From positions 1 to 46,326 of the forward strand of contig CACXUV010000035.1 in assembly GCA_902770845.1 (NCBI GenBank): 46,326 nt of DNA, read 5' to 3'. The notes under the pieces were generated by a model. That model saw nothing but the letters and a program-made list of their open reading frames with translations, was not told the DNA's origin and ran no database searches. The position numbers and the translations under genes are program-made. This document shows, piece by piece, positions 36,500 through 44,866 of this stretch (position 1 is the stretch's first letter; the number at the start of each line of letters is the position of its first letter). Source of the DNA: an uncultured Prevotellaceae bacterium (GTDB lineage Bacteria; Bacteroidota; Bacteroidia; Bacteroidales; Bacteroidaceae).

Positions 36500-36540
36500 A
36501 CAAAGGGCACCCCGGCGTCAAACGCCGGGGTGCCCTTTGT
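36500..36540. terminator. Bidirectional terminator between tolC-like gene and secreted protein gene
   Basis: A perfect 19-bp stem (36500-36518 with 36522-36540) and a 3-nt loop, flanked by an A-run on the left (T-rich for minus transcripts) and only a short T-run on the right. It separates convergent genes and should work best for the minus-strand gene. Confidence 0.9.
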
Positions 36541-36553
36541 CGTAAATATCAGT

Positions 36554-39226
36554 TTACTTCACCAGCATCTTCCTGGTTGCTCCGTTCTCGTCTACCACGA
36601 TGTTCAGACCGCGCTGCAGCTGTGCCTGGCGCACGCCGCTCAGGCTGAAGATGGCCTTGCGCACGTTGGCGCTCTTCTGTGCCACCTCGCTGATGCCCGT
36701 GAGCGAAGCCGGATCAACCGAAATCACGTAGATGTCGTAGTAGCCGGCCTTCGAGCCGCCATTGGCGATGCGGGTGCGCAGATAGACCTCGTCGGTGCCG
36801 TCATAGAAGCGCACGAACTTCTGATACAGGCGCTGACCCTTGTTCAGGAAGCATGTGTCGCCCACCTGGTTCCATTTCGTTTCCTCGGCGTCGCCTTCGA
36901 TGTCGGTGCCCGTTTCAAACACACACATGGGACCCAAGTTGGCGTTGCCGTTCGAGATGTAGCTCACGATGGCGAAGGGGCCCTTGAACTTCTGCGTGCT
37001 GTAGATCATGCCCGTGCGGGGAGCGTTCTCGGTGTTCCATTCGCTGATGTTCAGGTAGAAGTCGGTCACGGGGTACTGCTCTTGCAGTTCTGCCTCGTCG
37101 ACCGTGGCGGGGTTGTAGGTGCTGCCTACGCCCACGTCCTTGCCTGGCTTGATGGTCACTTCCTCGCAGATGACCTGTCCGCGCGAGCGCACGGCCCAAC
37201 CATTCTGGAAGTCGAATTTCTCTTCGGGGTTCTTGGGGTAGACGTTCTTTTCGTCGCCCGTTTCAGGATCGATGGTGGTGCTGATGGGCTCAGCCGTTGT
37301 GTTGTAGTAAGAATAGAGGGTCTTGCTCTTGCCCCAGCTGAAGAAGTAGGCCACCTTCGAGTTCGAGTCGCTGTTGGGCTTCTCCTCGGCGGGCAGGTTG
37401 TAGAACGCTTCGTAGTATTCGGCCTTGTTGGCATCCATGTGGCTCAGTGTTTCGCCAAACTGCACAGGCTTCTCGATGGTGATGTCCTGCTGTGCCAGTT
37501 CCGAAGCCACCAGCACGCTGTTGGCAGTAAAGGCCGTGATGGTCTTGGGCGTGAGCAGCGTGATGGGCTCGGTGTATTTTGTCGACTTGGTGCTGTCGTT
37601 GCTGCCAGTGTAGTTATAGAAGATGTCTACATCCTGGTTGTCGCAAGCCAGCCTCACGGTGGTGATGCTGCCATTCATCGTTGCGGCAATCGTGGGCCTG
37701 GGGGCCTGGTCTCTCAGGTCGACAGCCAGTTCGGCCACGTCGCTCAGCAGATAGCCGTCGCCCAGTGCCACGGCCTTCACCGTAACGCCGGTGGTGCTGA
37801 TGTTGAAGGGCTCCGTGTAGGCGGTGCTCTCCGTGGTGGGCGTGGTGCCGTCGGTGGTATAGAAAATCTGCGGGCTGGGCACCGAACTGCTGATCACCAC
37901 GTTGGTGTTCTGGTTCTTGTAGTCCAGCTTGATGGTGGGCTTGGGTGCAGGCGTCACCTTGGCCTTCGAGTTCAGCACCACCTGCAGGGCGTTGGCCAGC
38001 AGGGCGGCGTTGTTTGCAGAGGGCAGATACAGGTAGCCGTTGTGGCCCAGGTTGTGGCCGTGAATGGCGGTCAGCTGCTCGTTCTCCAGGTCGGTGGCCA
38101 GCACCAGGTCGGTGGCAAACACGTCGGCCAGCGTCACGCCCTGATAGTTGCTTTCCAGGTCAAGTCCCACGATGCCTTCTTCTTCCACCAGTTCCATGTT
38201 CTTGAAAAGAGCATGTGCCTTGTTGCCAATCTTGATGAACGACGAGGTGCTTTCCGCCAGTGTGCCAGCGCCCCATGCCTCATAGACGGCGGGGTTCAGG
38301 TTCAGCATGGGCACGAAGGGGCGGATGGCCTTCAGCGAAGCAATGGCCTCGGCACTCTCCACCGTTGAGCTCAGCACCACGGCGTCGTACTGCTCCAGCG
38401 ACTCCAGCGCGAGTGCGGCATTGGCAGCAACCGGCTCCAACACATAGCTGTCGTTGCCGTTCAGCATCGCATAGGCCGGGTCGTTGTCCAGTTCGCCGCC
38501 ATATAGGTAGCCCACCTTGGTCTTCTGGTCGGCAGTGCCAATTTCAATGTTGTAGATGTGGCATCCGCTGGTGTTATATACAAGCACGTCTACCAGTCCG
38601 TCGCCGTCATCGTCGGTTGCTCCTGCTGGCAGTTCCCAGTCTTCCCAGGTGTAGGTGGCCAGTGTGGTGGGCTTGAACGATTCGCCAATCTTGTTGTTGG
38701 CAGCGATGCTTCCCACATACAGTTCCACGCCACGAGCATCAGACGGCTTGTGAGATTCAACGGTGAAGGTAATCTTCTGGCCGATGCGCACTTTTGGTAT
38801 GGTGAAGCACACCAAGTTCTTGCCGCCACCGCCCAGCCATAAATACTGCGGTCCGGCATACTCGCCAAGCGTTGTCGAAGGATAGTCGATGGCAATGGCC
38901 AGCGAACGGTTGTTGGCATAACTGGAGCCGAAGTCCAGTCCCACCAGTTCTTCAATAGTGACGCCATTGGCCTTCAGTTCGCCAGCTTCGGCCGACTGAT
39001 ACCAGAAGCATTTTCCGGCTGTGGCTTCGGGTGCCACCTTGCCTTCGCCGGCGTCAGCTTTCTTTTCAATGTCGCTCCAGCCGTTAAGACTGCTTTCAGC
39101 GGCATCGGCCATCAGGTTGTCAATGGTCTGGGCGCTCCACTGGGTGAAGTCCCATTTGCGATAGCCCTGTGCGTTGACCGTGAGGGCCAGCACCAGCAGC
39201 ATGGTTAGGGTAAAGAATTTTTTCAT
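36554..39226 (-). CDS. Large secreted protein with chitobiase-C-terminal-like domains (paralogue 1)
   Basis: An 890-residue exported protein: signal peptide about 1-20 (ALTVNAQ), an N-terminal region starting YRKWDFTQWS, a middle region, then two CHB_HEX_C-type beta-sandwich repeats (about 430-503 with IFYTTDGTTPT, and 508-585 with IFYNYTGSNDS). A C-terminal beta-rich domain follows, and the tail (about 860-890, IFSLSGVRQAQLQRGLNIV ending KMLVK) resembles the C-terminal tails of many secreted Bacteroidales proteins, possibly a type IX secretion signal. No catalytic motif was recognised. The same plan is seen in the next minus-strand gene upstream, so they are paralogues. Confidence 0.85.
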   Translation of the reverse strand: MKKFFTLTMLLVLALTVNAQGYRKWDFTQWSAQTIDNLMADAAESSLNGWSDIEKKADAGEGKVAPEATAGKCFWYQSAEAGELKANGVTIEELVGLDFGSSYANNRSLAIAIDYPSTTLGEYAGPQYLWLGGGGKNLVCFTIPKVRIGQKITFTVESHKPSDARGVELYVGSIAANNKIGESFKPTTLATYTWEDWELPAGATDDDGDGLVDVLVYNTSGCHIYNIEIGTADQKTKVGYLYGGELDNDPAYAMLNGNDSYVLEPVAANAALALESLEQYDAVVLSSTVESAEAIASLKAIRPFVPMLNLNPAVYEAWGAGTLAESTSSFIKIGNKAHALFKNMELVEEEGIVGLDLESNYQGVTLADVFATDLVLATDLENEQLTAIHGHNLGHNGYLYLPSANNAALLANALQVVLNSKAKVTPAPKPTIKLDYKNQNTNVVISSSVPSPQIFYTTDGTTPTTESTAYTEPFNISTTGVTVKAVALGDGYLLSDVAELAVDLRDQAPRPTIAATMNGSITTVRLACDNQDVDIFYNYTGSNDSTKSTKYTEPITLLTPKTITAFTANSVLVASELAQQDITIEKPVQFGETLSHMDANKAEYYEAFYNLPAEEKPNSDSNSKVAYFFSWGKSKTLYSYYNTTAEPISTTIDPETGDEKNVYPKNPEEKFDFQNGWAVRSRGQVICEEVTIKPGKDVGVGSTYNPATVDEAELQEQYPVTDFYLNISEWNTENAPRTGMIYSTQKFKGPFAIVSYISNGNANLGPMCVFETGTDIEGDAEETKWNQVGDTCFLNKGQRLYQKFVRFYDGTDEVYLRTRIANGGSKAGYYDIYVISVDPASLTGISEVAQKSANVRKAIFSLSGVRQAQLQRGLNIVVDENGATRKMLVK

Positions 39227-39266
39227 AAATAGTAGTTTTTGAGTTTATGAGGTTTTAAGTTGGGGA

Positions 39267-39297
39267 CAAAGTTACGAAAAGTCGAGAGCAAAACAAA
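39267..39297 (-). promoter_or_regulatory. Proximal promoter of the 890-residue secreted protein gene
   Basis: Minus strand: TTTG (39297-39294), 19 bp, TAACTTTG (39274-39267). The leader would be about 35 nt. The -7 box lies in a 15-nt sequence that recurs at 39480. Confidence 0.8.
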
Positions 39298-39428
39298 AGA
39301 ATTTATTCTTTTTTTGCCGAGACGGAGTAATTTCGCGACTTTTGTCGCAAAGTAATCATAAAAAAATAAGTTGGGACAATTCGTTCTTGCTATACGGAAA
39401 CGAATTGGAATAATTGGAATAATAAGTT

Positions 39429-39460
39429 CACGAATTGGAATAATATTATTCTCATTCGTG
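39429..39460. repeat. 32-bp near-perfect palindrome
   Basis: CACGAATTGGAATAAT is followed without loop by its near-complement ATTATTCTCATTCGTG (14 of 16 positions pair). It is flanked by two more GAATTGGAATAAT-like copies at about 39403-39422. It could be an operator or a leader hairpin in transcripts from the distal promoter. The rest of 39227-39559 holds the two promoters, the terminator and no believable gene. Confidence 0.7.
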
Positions 39461-39480
39461 GCCAGAATTATTTTCATTTA

Positions 39481-39511
39481 CAAAGTTACGAAAAAAAGCC
39501 GAACTCTCAAA
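39481..39511 (-). promoter_or_regulatory. Distal promoter of the 890-residue secreted protein gene
   Basis: Minus strand: TTTG (39511-39508), 19 bp, TAACTTTG (39488-39481). The -33 box falls in the loop of the terminator of the upstream gene. A transcript from here would carry a leader of about 250 nt. Confidence 0.65.
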
Positions 39512-39528
39512 GGAAAGTTCGGCTTTTT
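39490..39528 (-). terminator. Terminator of the 913-residue secreted protein gene
   Basis: On the minus strand, 39528-39516 pairs with 39505-39493 (13 bp, 10-nt loop), ending in a run of T at 39497-39491. It lies about 30 bp past the stop codon. Confidence 0.9.
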
Positions 39529-39559
39529 CTGATGAAGTTTCAGTTGCAAATACTTTTGC

Positions 39560-42301
39560 TTACTTTATGATGACTTTCTTGTACTTGCCATTGGCACTTA
39601 CCACGATGTTCAGACCGCGCTGCAGTTGGTTCCTGCGAATGCCGTTCAGGTTGTAGATTCCAACAATTGCCGGGCGGCGTGTCTGCAATGCCTCGCTGAT
39701 GCCAGAAGCCTGCTCATCATATTCAGCCATGTATTCAGCCTTCTTGGCCGTTGATTTCTCACCTTCGTTCATGACGTACATGTCGTAAATCTGCACAGAG
39801 CTGCCACCACCAGCCTGTACGATGCGCACATAGACGTTGTCGGTGCCCTCATAGCTGCGGGTGTAGCTTTTCCACAGACGCTTCACCGTCGAAGTTTTCA
39901 TGGTGTCGCCCAGTGCGGTCCAGTTCAGGCTGTCGGTCGACACTTCGATGAGCATCTTGCCCACATTGTCGCCACCTGCGGCTGTGCCAATGTGCGTGAC
40001 CACATCGAATGGGCCTGCAAATGTTGTGCGGCTTTGAATGGCGCCAGTACAGCGTTCTCCACTGTTTTTGCCACCGAACTGAATGTCGTTGTTGATAATC
40101 TTGGCATGTTCCAGGATGTCGCCGGCAGTCTCAGGATTGTAGCCCTGATCGTTGCCAGGATCATTTCCTGCTGTAAGACTTTGCCAGATCATGACCTGTC
40201 CCTTTGATTTCACCTCCCAAGCGGGCTCGGAACCGTCGGTCGTGGTGGGCATGTAGTATTCATAGTCTTTTTCCGGATATACCGTGATTTGGTCACCGGT
40301 TACAGGGTCTTCCTTGGTTTCAATGGGTTCGGCTGTGGTGTCGTAGATGCTTGCACTGCTCTTGCCCCACGTGAAGTAGTAGACGGTGCTGCCCGATCCA
40401 CCCATCTGCCAGTCGGTAGCGTTGGCGTCGAACAGGGCAATCTGGTCAATGCGCACCTTCGGGTTCTTTACGGTGATGCGCTTGGTGGCTGGTTCAGAGA
40501 ACACCATGCCTCCGGCAACGGCAAAGGCAGTCAGTGTTGTGGGGGCCGTGACGATGATGGGCTCAGTGTATTTCATTGACTTCGTAGTGTCGTTGGTCTC
40601 TGTGAAATTGTACCACAATACAACGCTGTCAGTAGCGCAGTTGAGGTCAACCTTGGTCTGCCCTTCTTCGTAAGCAATGTTCAGGCTGGGGGTGGCAGGC
40701 TGTGTGTAGATTTGTGCTGTAGCCTCTGCCACGTCGCTCAGCAGATAGCCGTCGGCAATGGCGATTGCCTTGAAGGTTGTAGGCTCGGTGACAATCAGTG
40801 TGTCGGTATAGGCTGCACTGGCCTCAGTAGGCAGGCTGCCGTCGGTGGTGTAGAAAATCTTGACCATCTTGTAGCTTGATGAAGCAAGCGCCATCGACAC
40901 ACGTGTGTTCATGTTCTTGTAGTCGAACGTGATTTTGGGTGCTGGTGCTTTTGTGATTTCAGCTTTAGAACTTTTCAGAGAGCTGATGGCGTTGTCAAGC
41001 AACTTCATGGCTGAGGCAGAGGCAGCCTTGAATGGCAGGTAGGCATAGCCGTTATGGAAAAGGTTGTGGGTATGCACGGCGGCCAGTTTGTCGTCGCCCT
41101 CCATGCCGTTGTCTATCACTACATCGTCGTCGGCAAAGTATTCGCCCAGTTTCACGCCCGTATAGGTGTTGTTCTGTGTCAGTTCGATAATGTTGCCTTC
41201 GTCGGTAGCCTCATAGTCTTCGCCTGGCAGGAATCCGATGAGCAGATCGTTCTTCAGATTCTTGATCAATCCAATTGACATCTCGTTTTCGATAGCCTCG
41301 CCATAGTTCCATGCTGCATAAAGATTGGGGTTCAGGTTCAGGATGGGGTAGAACGCAATGGCTTGTTTCAGCGTGCTCACCGAGGCATTGTCGGCTGGCA
41401 GCTCAGGGCTGATCACACTGGCGTCATACTGGGCCAGCATGTCGTTGGTGAGTGTTGTGGTCGAGAGGTCGATGGCGGTCAGTGCCATGTTGTCGTTGCC
41501 TGCCAGTGCCTGCCAGGCTTCTTCGGCAGTGGCATCTCCAGCAGTGAGATAGGCCACTTTCGATTTGTTTGCATTGGGATCGTCGCCTTCGCCCACAATA
41601 ATATAGTAGATGTGGCAACCATTGGTCGATTTGATGGTAAGGTTTGCCACTGTGCCGGCATCGCCGGTCAGATCCCACTCGTATTCAGTATAATACGTGG
41701 GCACGGGGTTTCCGGAGAATTTCGGCGTGAGCGTGCCTGCGTCGGCCGACAGCGATATGCCGCGAGCTTCGCCCAGCTTGCTGCGGTTCACGGCGTGGCT
41801 CTCAACAGCAATCTTGATGGTCTGGTTCACTTCTGCCTGGAACTTGATGGTCTCGTTCTTGCCGTTAAGCCAGATGTAGCTTGGGCCGTGGGGAATGGGC
41901 TCGCCGAGAGCTGGTCCGCCTTCGCTCTCGAACTCGTTGGGAAAGGTGGCGCCGTTATAGGTAATGACGAATTTCTTTGCTGCACTGAAGCCCAGTTGCA
42001 GTCCTTCCAGCTCTTCGACGACCTTTTCGTTGCCGCCGCCATGTGTGGCAGCGTAGCCGTCGGCATTCTTGGCATCCTTGCTTGCATTCCAGAAATGCTG
42101 CTCGTCGGCTTTGGAGGCATCGCTTTCAAAGTTGCGCCAGTACTTGTCTGTTCCAAATTCTTCCTGATCAGCTTTCAAGGCATTTATTGTCTTTTGGCTG
42201 AAGCCGTTGCGGAAGTCCCATGTCTTCCTGAGTTGGGCATTTGCACTGCCAATGATTGCAAATAATGCAATCAGGACGAGGGGGGAGTAAAATTTTTTCA
42301 T
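39560..42301 (-). CDS. Large secreted protein with chitobiase-C-terminal-like domains (paralogue 2)
   Basis: A 913-residue paralogue of the 890-residue protein: signal peptide about 1-23 (IIGSANAQ), N-terminal region beginning LRKTWDFRNGFSQKTINAL, two CHB_HEX_C-type repeats (about 455-530 with IFYTTDGSLPT, and 537-610 with LWYNFTETNDT), a C-terminal beta-rich domain and the tail IYNLNGIRRNQLQRGLNIV ending KKVIIK. The ATG at 42301 (MKKFYSP) is chosen over a TTG two codons earlier. Long shared segments (DGYLLSDVAE, KYTEPI, QLQRGLNIVV) show recent duplication. The function is unknown; surface carbohydrate contact is a guess from the domain name only. Confidence 0.85.
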   Translation of the reverse strand: MKKFYSPLVLIALFAIIGSANAQLRKTWDFRNGFSQKTINALKADQEEFGTDKYWRNFESDASKADEQHFWNASKDAKNADGYAATHGGGNEKVVEELEGLQLGFSAAKKFVITYNGATFPNEFESEGGPALGEPIPHGPSYIWLNGKNETIKFQAEVNQTIKIAVESHAVNRSKLGEARGISLSADAGTLTPKFSGNPVPTYYTEYEWDLTGDAGTVANLTIKSTNGCHIYYIIVGEGDDPNANKSKVAYLTAGDATAEEAWQALAGNDNMALTAIDLSTTTLTNDMLAQYDASVISPELPADNASVSTLKQAIAFYPILNLNPNLYAAWNYGEAIENEMSIGLIKNLKNDLLIGFLPGEDYEATDEGNIIELTQNNTYTGVKLGEYFADDDVVIDNGMEGDDKLAAVHTHNLFHNGYAYLPFKAASASAMKLLDNAISSLKSSKAEITKAPAPKITFDYKNMNTRVSMALASSSYKMVKIFYTTDGSLPTEASAAYTDTLIVTEPTTFKAIAIADGYLLSDVAEATAQIYTQPATPSLNIAYEEGQTKVDLNCATDSVVLWYNFTETNDTTKSMKYTEPIIVTAPTTLTAFAVAGGMVFSEPATKRITVKNPKVRIDQIALFDANATDWQMGGSGSTVYYFTWGKSSASIYDTTAEPIETKEDPVTGDQITVYPEKDYEYYMPTTTDGSEPAWEVKSKGQVMIWQSLTAGNDPGNDQGYNPETAGDILEHAKIINNDIQFGGKNSGERCTGAIQSRTTFAGPFDVVTHIGTAAGGDNVGKMLIEVSTDSLNWTALGDTMKTSTVKRLWKSYTRSYEGTDNVYVRIVQAGGGSSVQIYDMYVMNEGEKSTAKKAEYMAEYDEQASGISEALQTRRPAIVGIYNLNGIRRNQLQRGLNIVVSANGKYKKVIIK

Positions 42302-42368
42302 GTGCAATGTGTAATTTAGTAAATTGTTTTTTTGTTTCTTGTAGTTGTTCGTGTTGACTATATCAGTG

Positions 42369-42376
42369 CAAATGTA
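42369..42376 (-). promoter_or_regulatory. -7 element for the 913-residue protein gene (TACATTTG)
   Basis: Minus-strand TACATTTG fits TAnnTTTG, 68 bp before the ATG. No clear -33 TTTG was found. Confidence 0.5.
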
Positions 42377-42574
42377 ATTAGAAATCTTTAAAATTTCATG
42401 ATTTTGCCTGCGTTTTTTGTTTTTTTTAATATTTTCAAATCCATTCTTTTTTGCCGTTCTGTCTAAATAGTATGAAAAATGCGGACATTTTTTTTCTTCG
42501 TTCTAGCTCCGTCTGCAGTCCTTTTTTGCGCTTTCCATGCTCTGTTTCTGTTGTCTGGCGTCTGTTTCTGCCTG

Positions 42575-42679
42575 CAACGGAGCCCCCGTTGTGCATCAAT
42601 GGTGCCCCCGTTGTGCATCAACGGGGCCTTCGTTGCAGCCTAACGGGGCCTCCGTTGCGCCCTAACGGGGCCGCCATTA
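42575..42679. repeat. 22-bp-period pseudo-palindromic array, locus C
   Basis: Five 17-nt units start at 42575, 42597, 42619, 42641 and 42663, exactly 22 bp apart: CAACGGAGCCCCCGTTG, CAATGGTGCCCCCGTTG, CAACGGGGCCTTCGTTG, TAACGGGGCCTCCGTTG, TAACGGGGCCGCCATTA. The spacers are TGCAT, TGCAT, CAGCC, CGCCC. Most changes fall in the outer arm positions and the centre. Confidence 0.9.
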
Positions 42680-42879
42680 GGCCGTTTTGGGCGGCTCTCT
42701 GTTTTGCTTTTGTGCGTAAGTTGTTGGTTGCCAGCGACTTCTGTAAAAGCGTCATTTCTGGCTCATTTTGCCCCGAGCCTGGGTTTGCTGAATTTTGGCC
42801 GAGTTTTGAGGGTGGCTCTATTTAGACTGGTGCAATCATAAAAATATGTAAAAGGTGGCGTTTTCTGACATTTTCTTCG

Positions 42880-42887
42880 TAATTTTG
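42880..42887 (+). promoter_or_regulatory. -7 element for lptF/G-type gene (TAATTTTG)
   Basis: TAATTTTG fits TAnnTTTG, 26 bp before the ATG; the -33 region is weak. Confidence 0.55.
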
Positions 42888-42913
42888 CAGGCTGATAGAA
42901 AAAGAAGCTGTAA

Positions 42914-44842
42914 ATGTTTCGCATCAAGAAACTCGACATATTCATTGCCAAGCAGTTTGGACTGCTGTTTGCAGGAACCTTCTTCATCTGCCTGTTTGTG
43001 CTGATGATGCAGTTTCTGTGGCGCTATGTCGACGAGATGATTGGCAAGGGACTGACGCTCGACGTGCTGGCCCAGTTCTTCTGGTACATGGGCCTGATGC
43101 TCATTCCGCAGGCCCTGCCGCTGGCCGTGCTGCTCAGTTCGCTCATTACCTTTGGCAACCTGGGCGAGAGCTCCGAGCTCACCGCCATCAAGGCCGCAGG
43201 CATCTCGCTCATGCAAAGCATGCGCTCGCTCATCGTGATTGTGTGCCTCATTGCCGGACTCTCCTATTTCTTTCAAGACGTGGTGGGCCCCGAAGCCAAC
43301 CGGTCCTTTGGCCGGCTGCTGCTGGCCATGAAGCAGACCAGTCCCGAACTGGAGATTCCCGAGGGCATCTTCTACGACGGACTGCCCAACACCAACCTGT
43401 ATGTGGCCAAGAAAGACGTGGAGTCGGGTCACATGTATGGCATCATCATCTATCGTCGCACGGGCTCATACGAGGATCAGGCCATCATCCTGGCCGACTC
43501 GGGCATGCTGCAGAGCACCGCCGAGAAGAAGCACCTGCTGCTCACGTTGTGGAACGGCGAGTGGTTCGAGAACATGCGCTCGCAGGACATCGGCGGTTCG
43601 GCCGAGATTCCCTATCGCCGCGAAACGTTTGTCCACAAGCAGATCCTGCTCGACTACGACGGCGGCTTCAGTCTCGACGACGTGTCCGACCTCTCGTCGA
43701 ACGCCAAGGTGAAGCCCAACAGCCGCATCCTGCACGACCTGGACTCCATCCGCCGCGACTGCGACAGCATTGGCCGCGAAGCCTACAGTCAGGCGTGCGT
43801 CTACCTCTTCCGGCCGGGCCAGCTGACACACACCGACTCGCTGCACATGCACAACATCGTGGAGCAGCGAGCCGTGCCACGGTTCGACTCGCTCTTCAGC
43901 CACCTGCAGGGCGACCGCAAGGTGGCGGTCATGAAAGAGGCGTCGCGACAGGCACAGCAGGTGTCAAACGATCTGCTCATGAGGGGCGACTATGCCCACT
44001 ACCTGTACCGGCAGGTGCGCATCCATCAGATCGAGGCCATCGGCAAGTTCACGCTGGCCCTGTCGTGCATCATCTTCTTCTTCATCGGAGCCCCCCTGGG
44101 CGCCATCATCCGCAAGGGTGGACTGGGCGTGCCCGTCATCATATCGGTGCTGGTGTTCATCGTCTACTACATCTTTGAGAACTCCGGCATGCGCATGGCA
44201 CGCGAAGACGAGTGGGCCGTGTGGTTCGGCAAGAGCATCTCGACCATGGTGCTGGCACCCATGGCCGTGTTCTTCACCTACAAGGCCAACAAAGACTCCA
44301 CCGTGTTCAACATCGATGCCTACCGACTGCTCGTCATGCGCATGCTGGGCCTGCGGCAGAAACGCAGCATCGTGGCCAAGGAGGTGATCATCGAAGACCC
44401 CAAATACCTGCTCGATGCCGATATGCTCATCGGCGTGGGCAACGAGATTCACCACTACTCCGAGGCCCACAAGCTGCTGCGCTGGCCCAACCCCGTGCAC
44501 GTGTTCTTCCGCCCGGGCGACGACCACGAGATAGAACACCTCTACGGCGTGCTCGAGGTGGCCATCGAAGACCTGAGCTACACGCGCAACAGCTATGTGC
44601 TCATGAAGCTGAACCAGTACCCCATCATTGCCACCCATGCCCACACACGCCCCTTCGAGCGCAAGTGGCTCAACGTGGTCACGGGCTTGTTCCTGCCCAC
44701 GGGCATCTTCTTCTACATACGCATGATTCGCTACCGCGTGCGTCTCTACAAAGACCTGCAGCACATCCTGCGCATCAACAAGAAACTCATACCACGGGTC
44801 GTGGAGCTGGGCAACATCAAGGAAGCCGAAATAACTGTATAA
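42914..44842 (+). CDS. LptF/LptG-family permease (YjgP/YjgQ)
   Basis: A 642-residue inner-membrane subunit of the lipopolysaccharide extraction machine (LptB2FG). Three N-terminal membrane helices (about 14-120, including LIPQALPLAVLLSSLITFGNLGESSELTAIKAAG, with the coupling-helix motif ELTAIKAAG) are followed by a periplasmic domain (about 130-370). Then come three more helices (ALSCIIFFFIGAPLGAIIRKGG onward). The C-terminal extension of about 170 residues after the last canonical helices, with another hydrophobic segment near GLFLPTGIFFYIRM, is a feature of Bacteroidales members as I recall. Single LptF/G proteins here may form homodimers. It lies 24 bp before ribBA. Confidence 0.9.
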   Translation: MFRIKKLDIFIAKQFGLLFAGTFFICLFVLMMQFLWRYVDEMIGKGLTLDVLAQFFWYMGLMLIPQALPLAVLLSSLITFGNLGESSELTAIKAAGISLMQSMRSLIVIVCLIAGLSYFFQDVVGPEANRSFGRLLLAMKQTSPELEIPEGIFYDGLPNTNLYVAKKDVESGHMYGIIIYRRTGSYEDQAIILADSGMLQSTAEKKHLLLTLWNGEWFENMRSQDIGGSAEIPYRRETFVHKQILLDYDGGFSLDDVSDLSSNAKVKPNSRILHDLDSIRRDCDSIGREAYSQACVYLFRPGQLTHTDSLHMHNIVEQRAVPRFDSLFSHLQGDRKVAVMKEASRQAQQVSNDLLMRGDYAHYLYRQVRIHQIEAIGKFTLALSCIIFFFIGAPLGAIIRKGGLGVPVIISVLVFIVYYIFENSGMRMAREDEWAVWFGKSISTMVLAPMAVFFTYKANKDSTVFNIDAYRLLVMRMLGLRQKRSIVAKEVIIEDPKYLLDADMLIGVGNEIHHYSEAHKLLRWPNPVHVFFRPGDDHEIEHLYGVLEVAIEDLSYTRNSYVLMKLNQYPIIATHAHTRPFERKWLNVVTGLFLPTGIFFYIRMIRYRVRLYKDLQHILRINKKLIPRVVELGNIKEAEITV

Positions 44843-44866
44843 CGAAATAATAACGTCTCTGAATTT

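Larger units (their letters stand above)
42302..42913. other. Gene-free divergent intergenic region
   Basis: Between the divergent 913-residue protein gene and the LptF/G-type gene. It contains a promoter box for each gene, AT-rich DNA with T-runs (42400-42500) and the locus C repeat array. A 124-codon plus-strand frame at 42451-42825 runs through the repeats and has no protein-like features. Confidence 0.7.

Noticed and set aside
39223-39477. An 84-codon minus frame before the 890-residue protein gene
   Set aside because: It spans promoter and palindrome DNA, overlaps the real start and has low-complexity sequence (IIPI repeats).
44820-44866. FMN riboswitch before ribBA
   Set aside because: The gap to the LptF/G-type gene is only 24 bp, too short for the aptamer.
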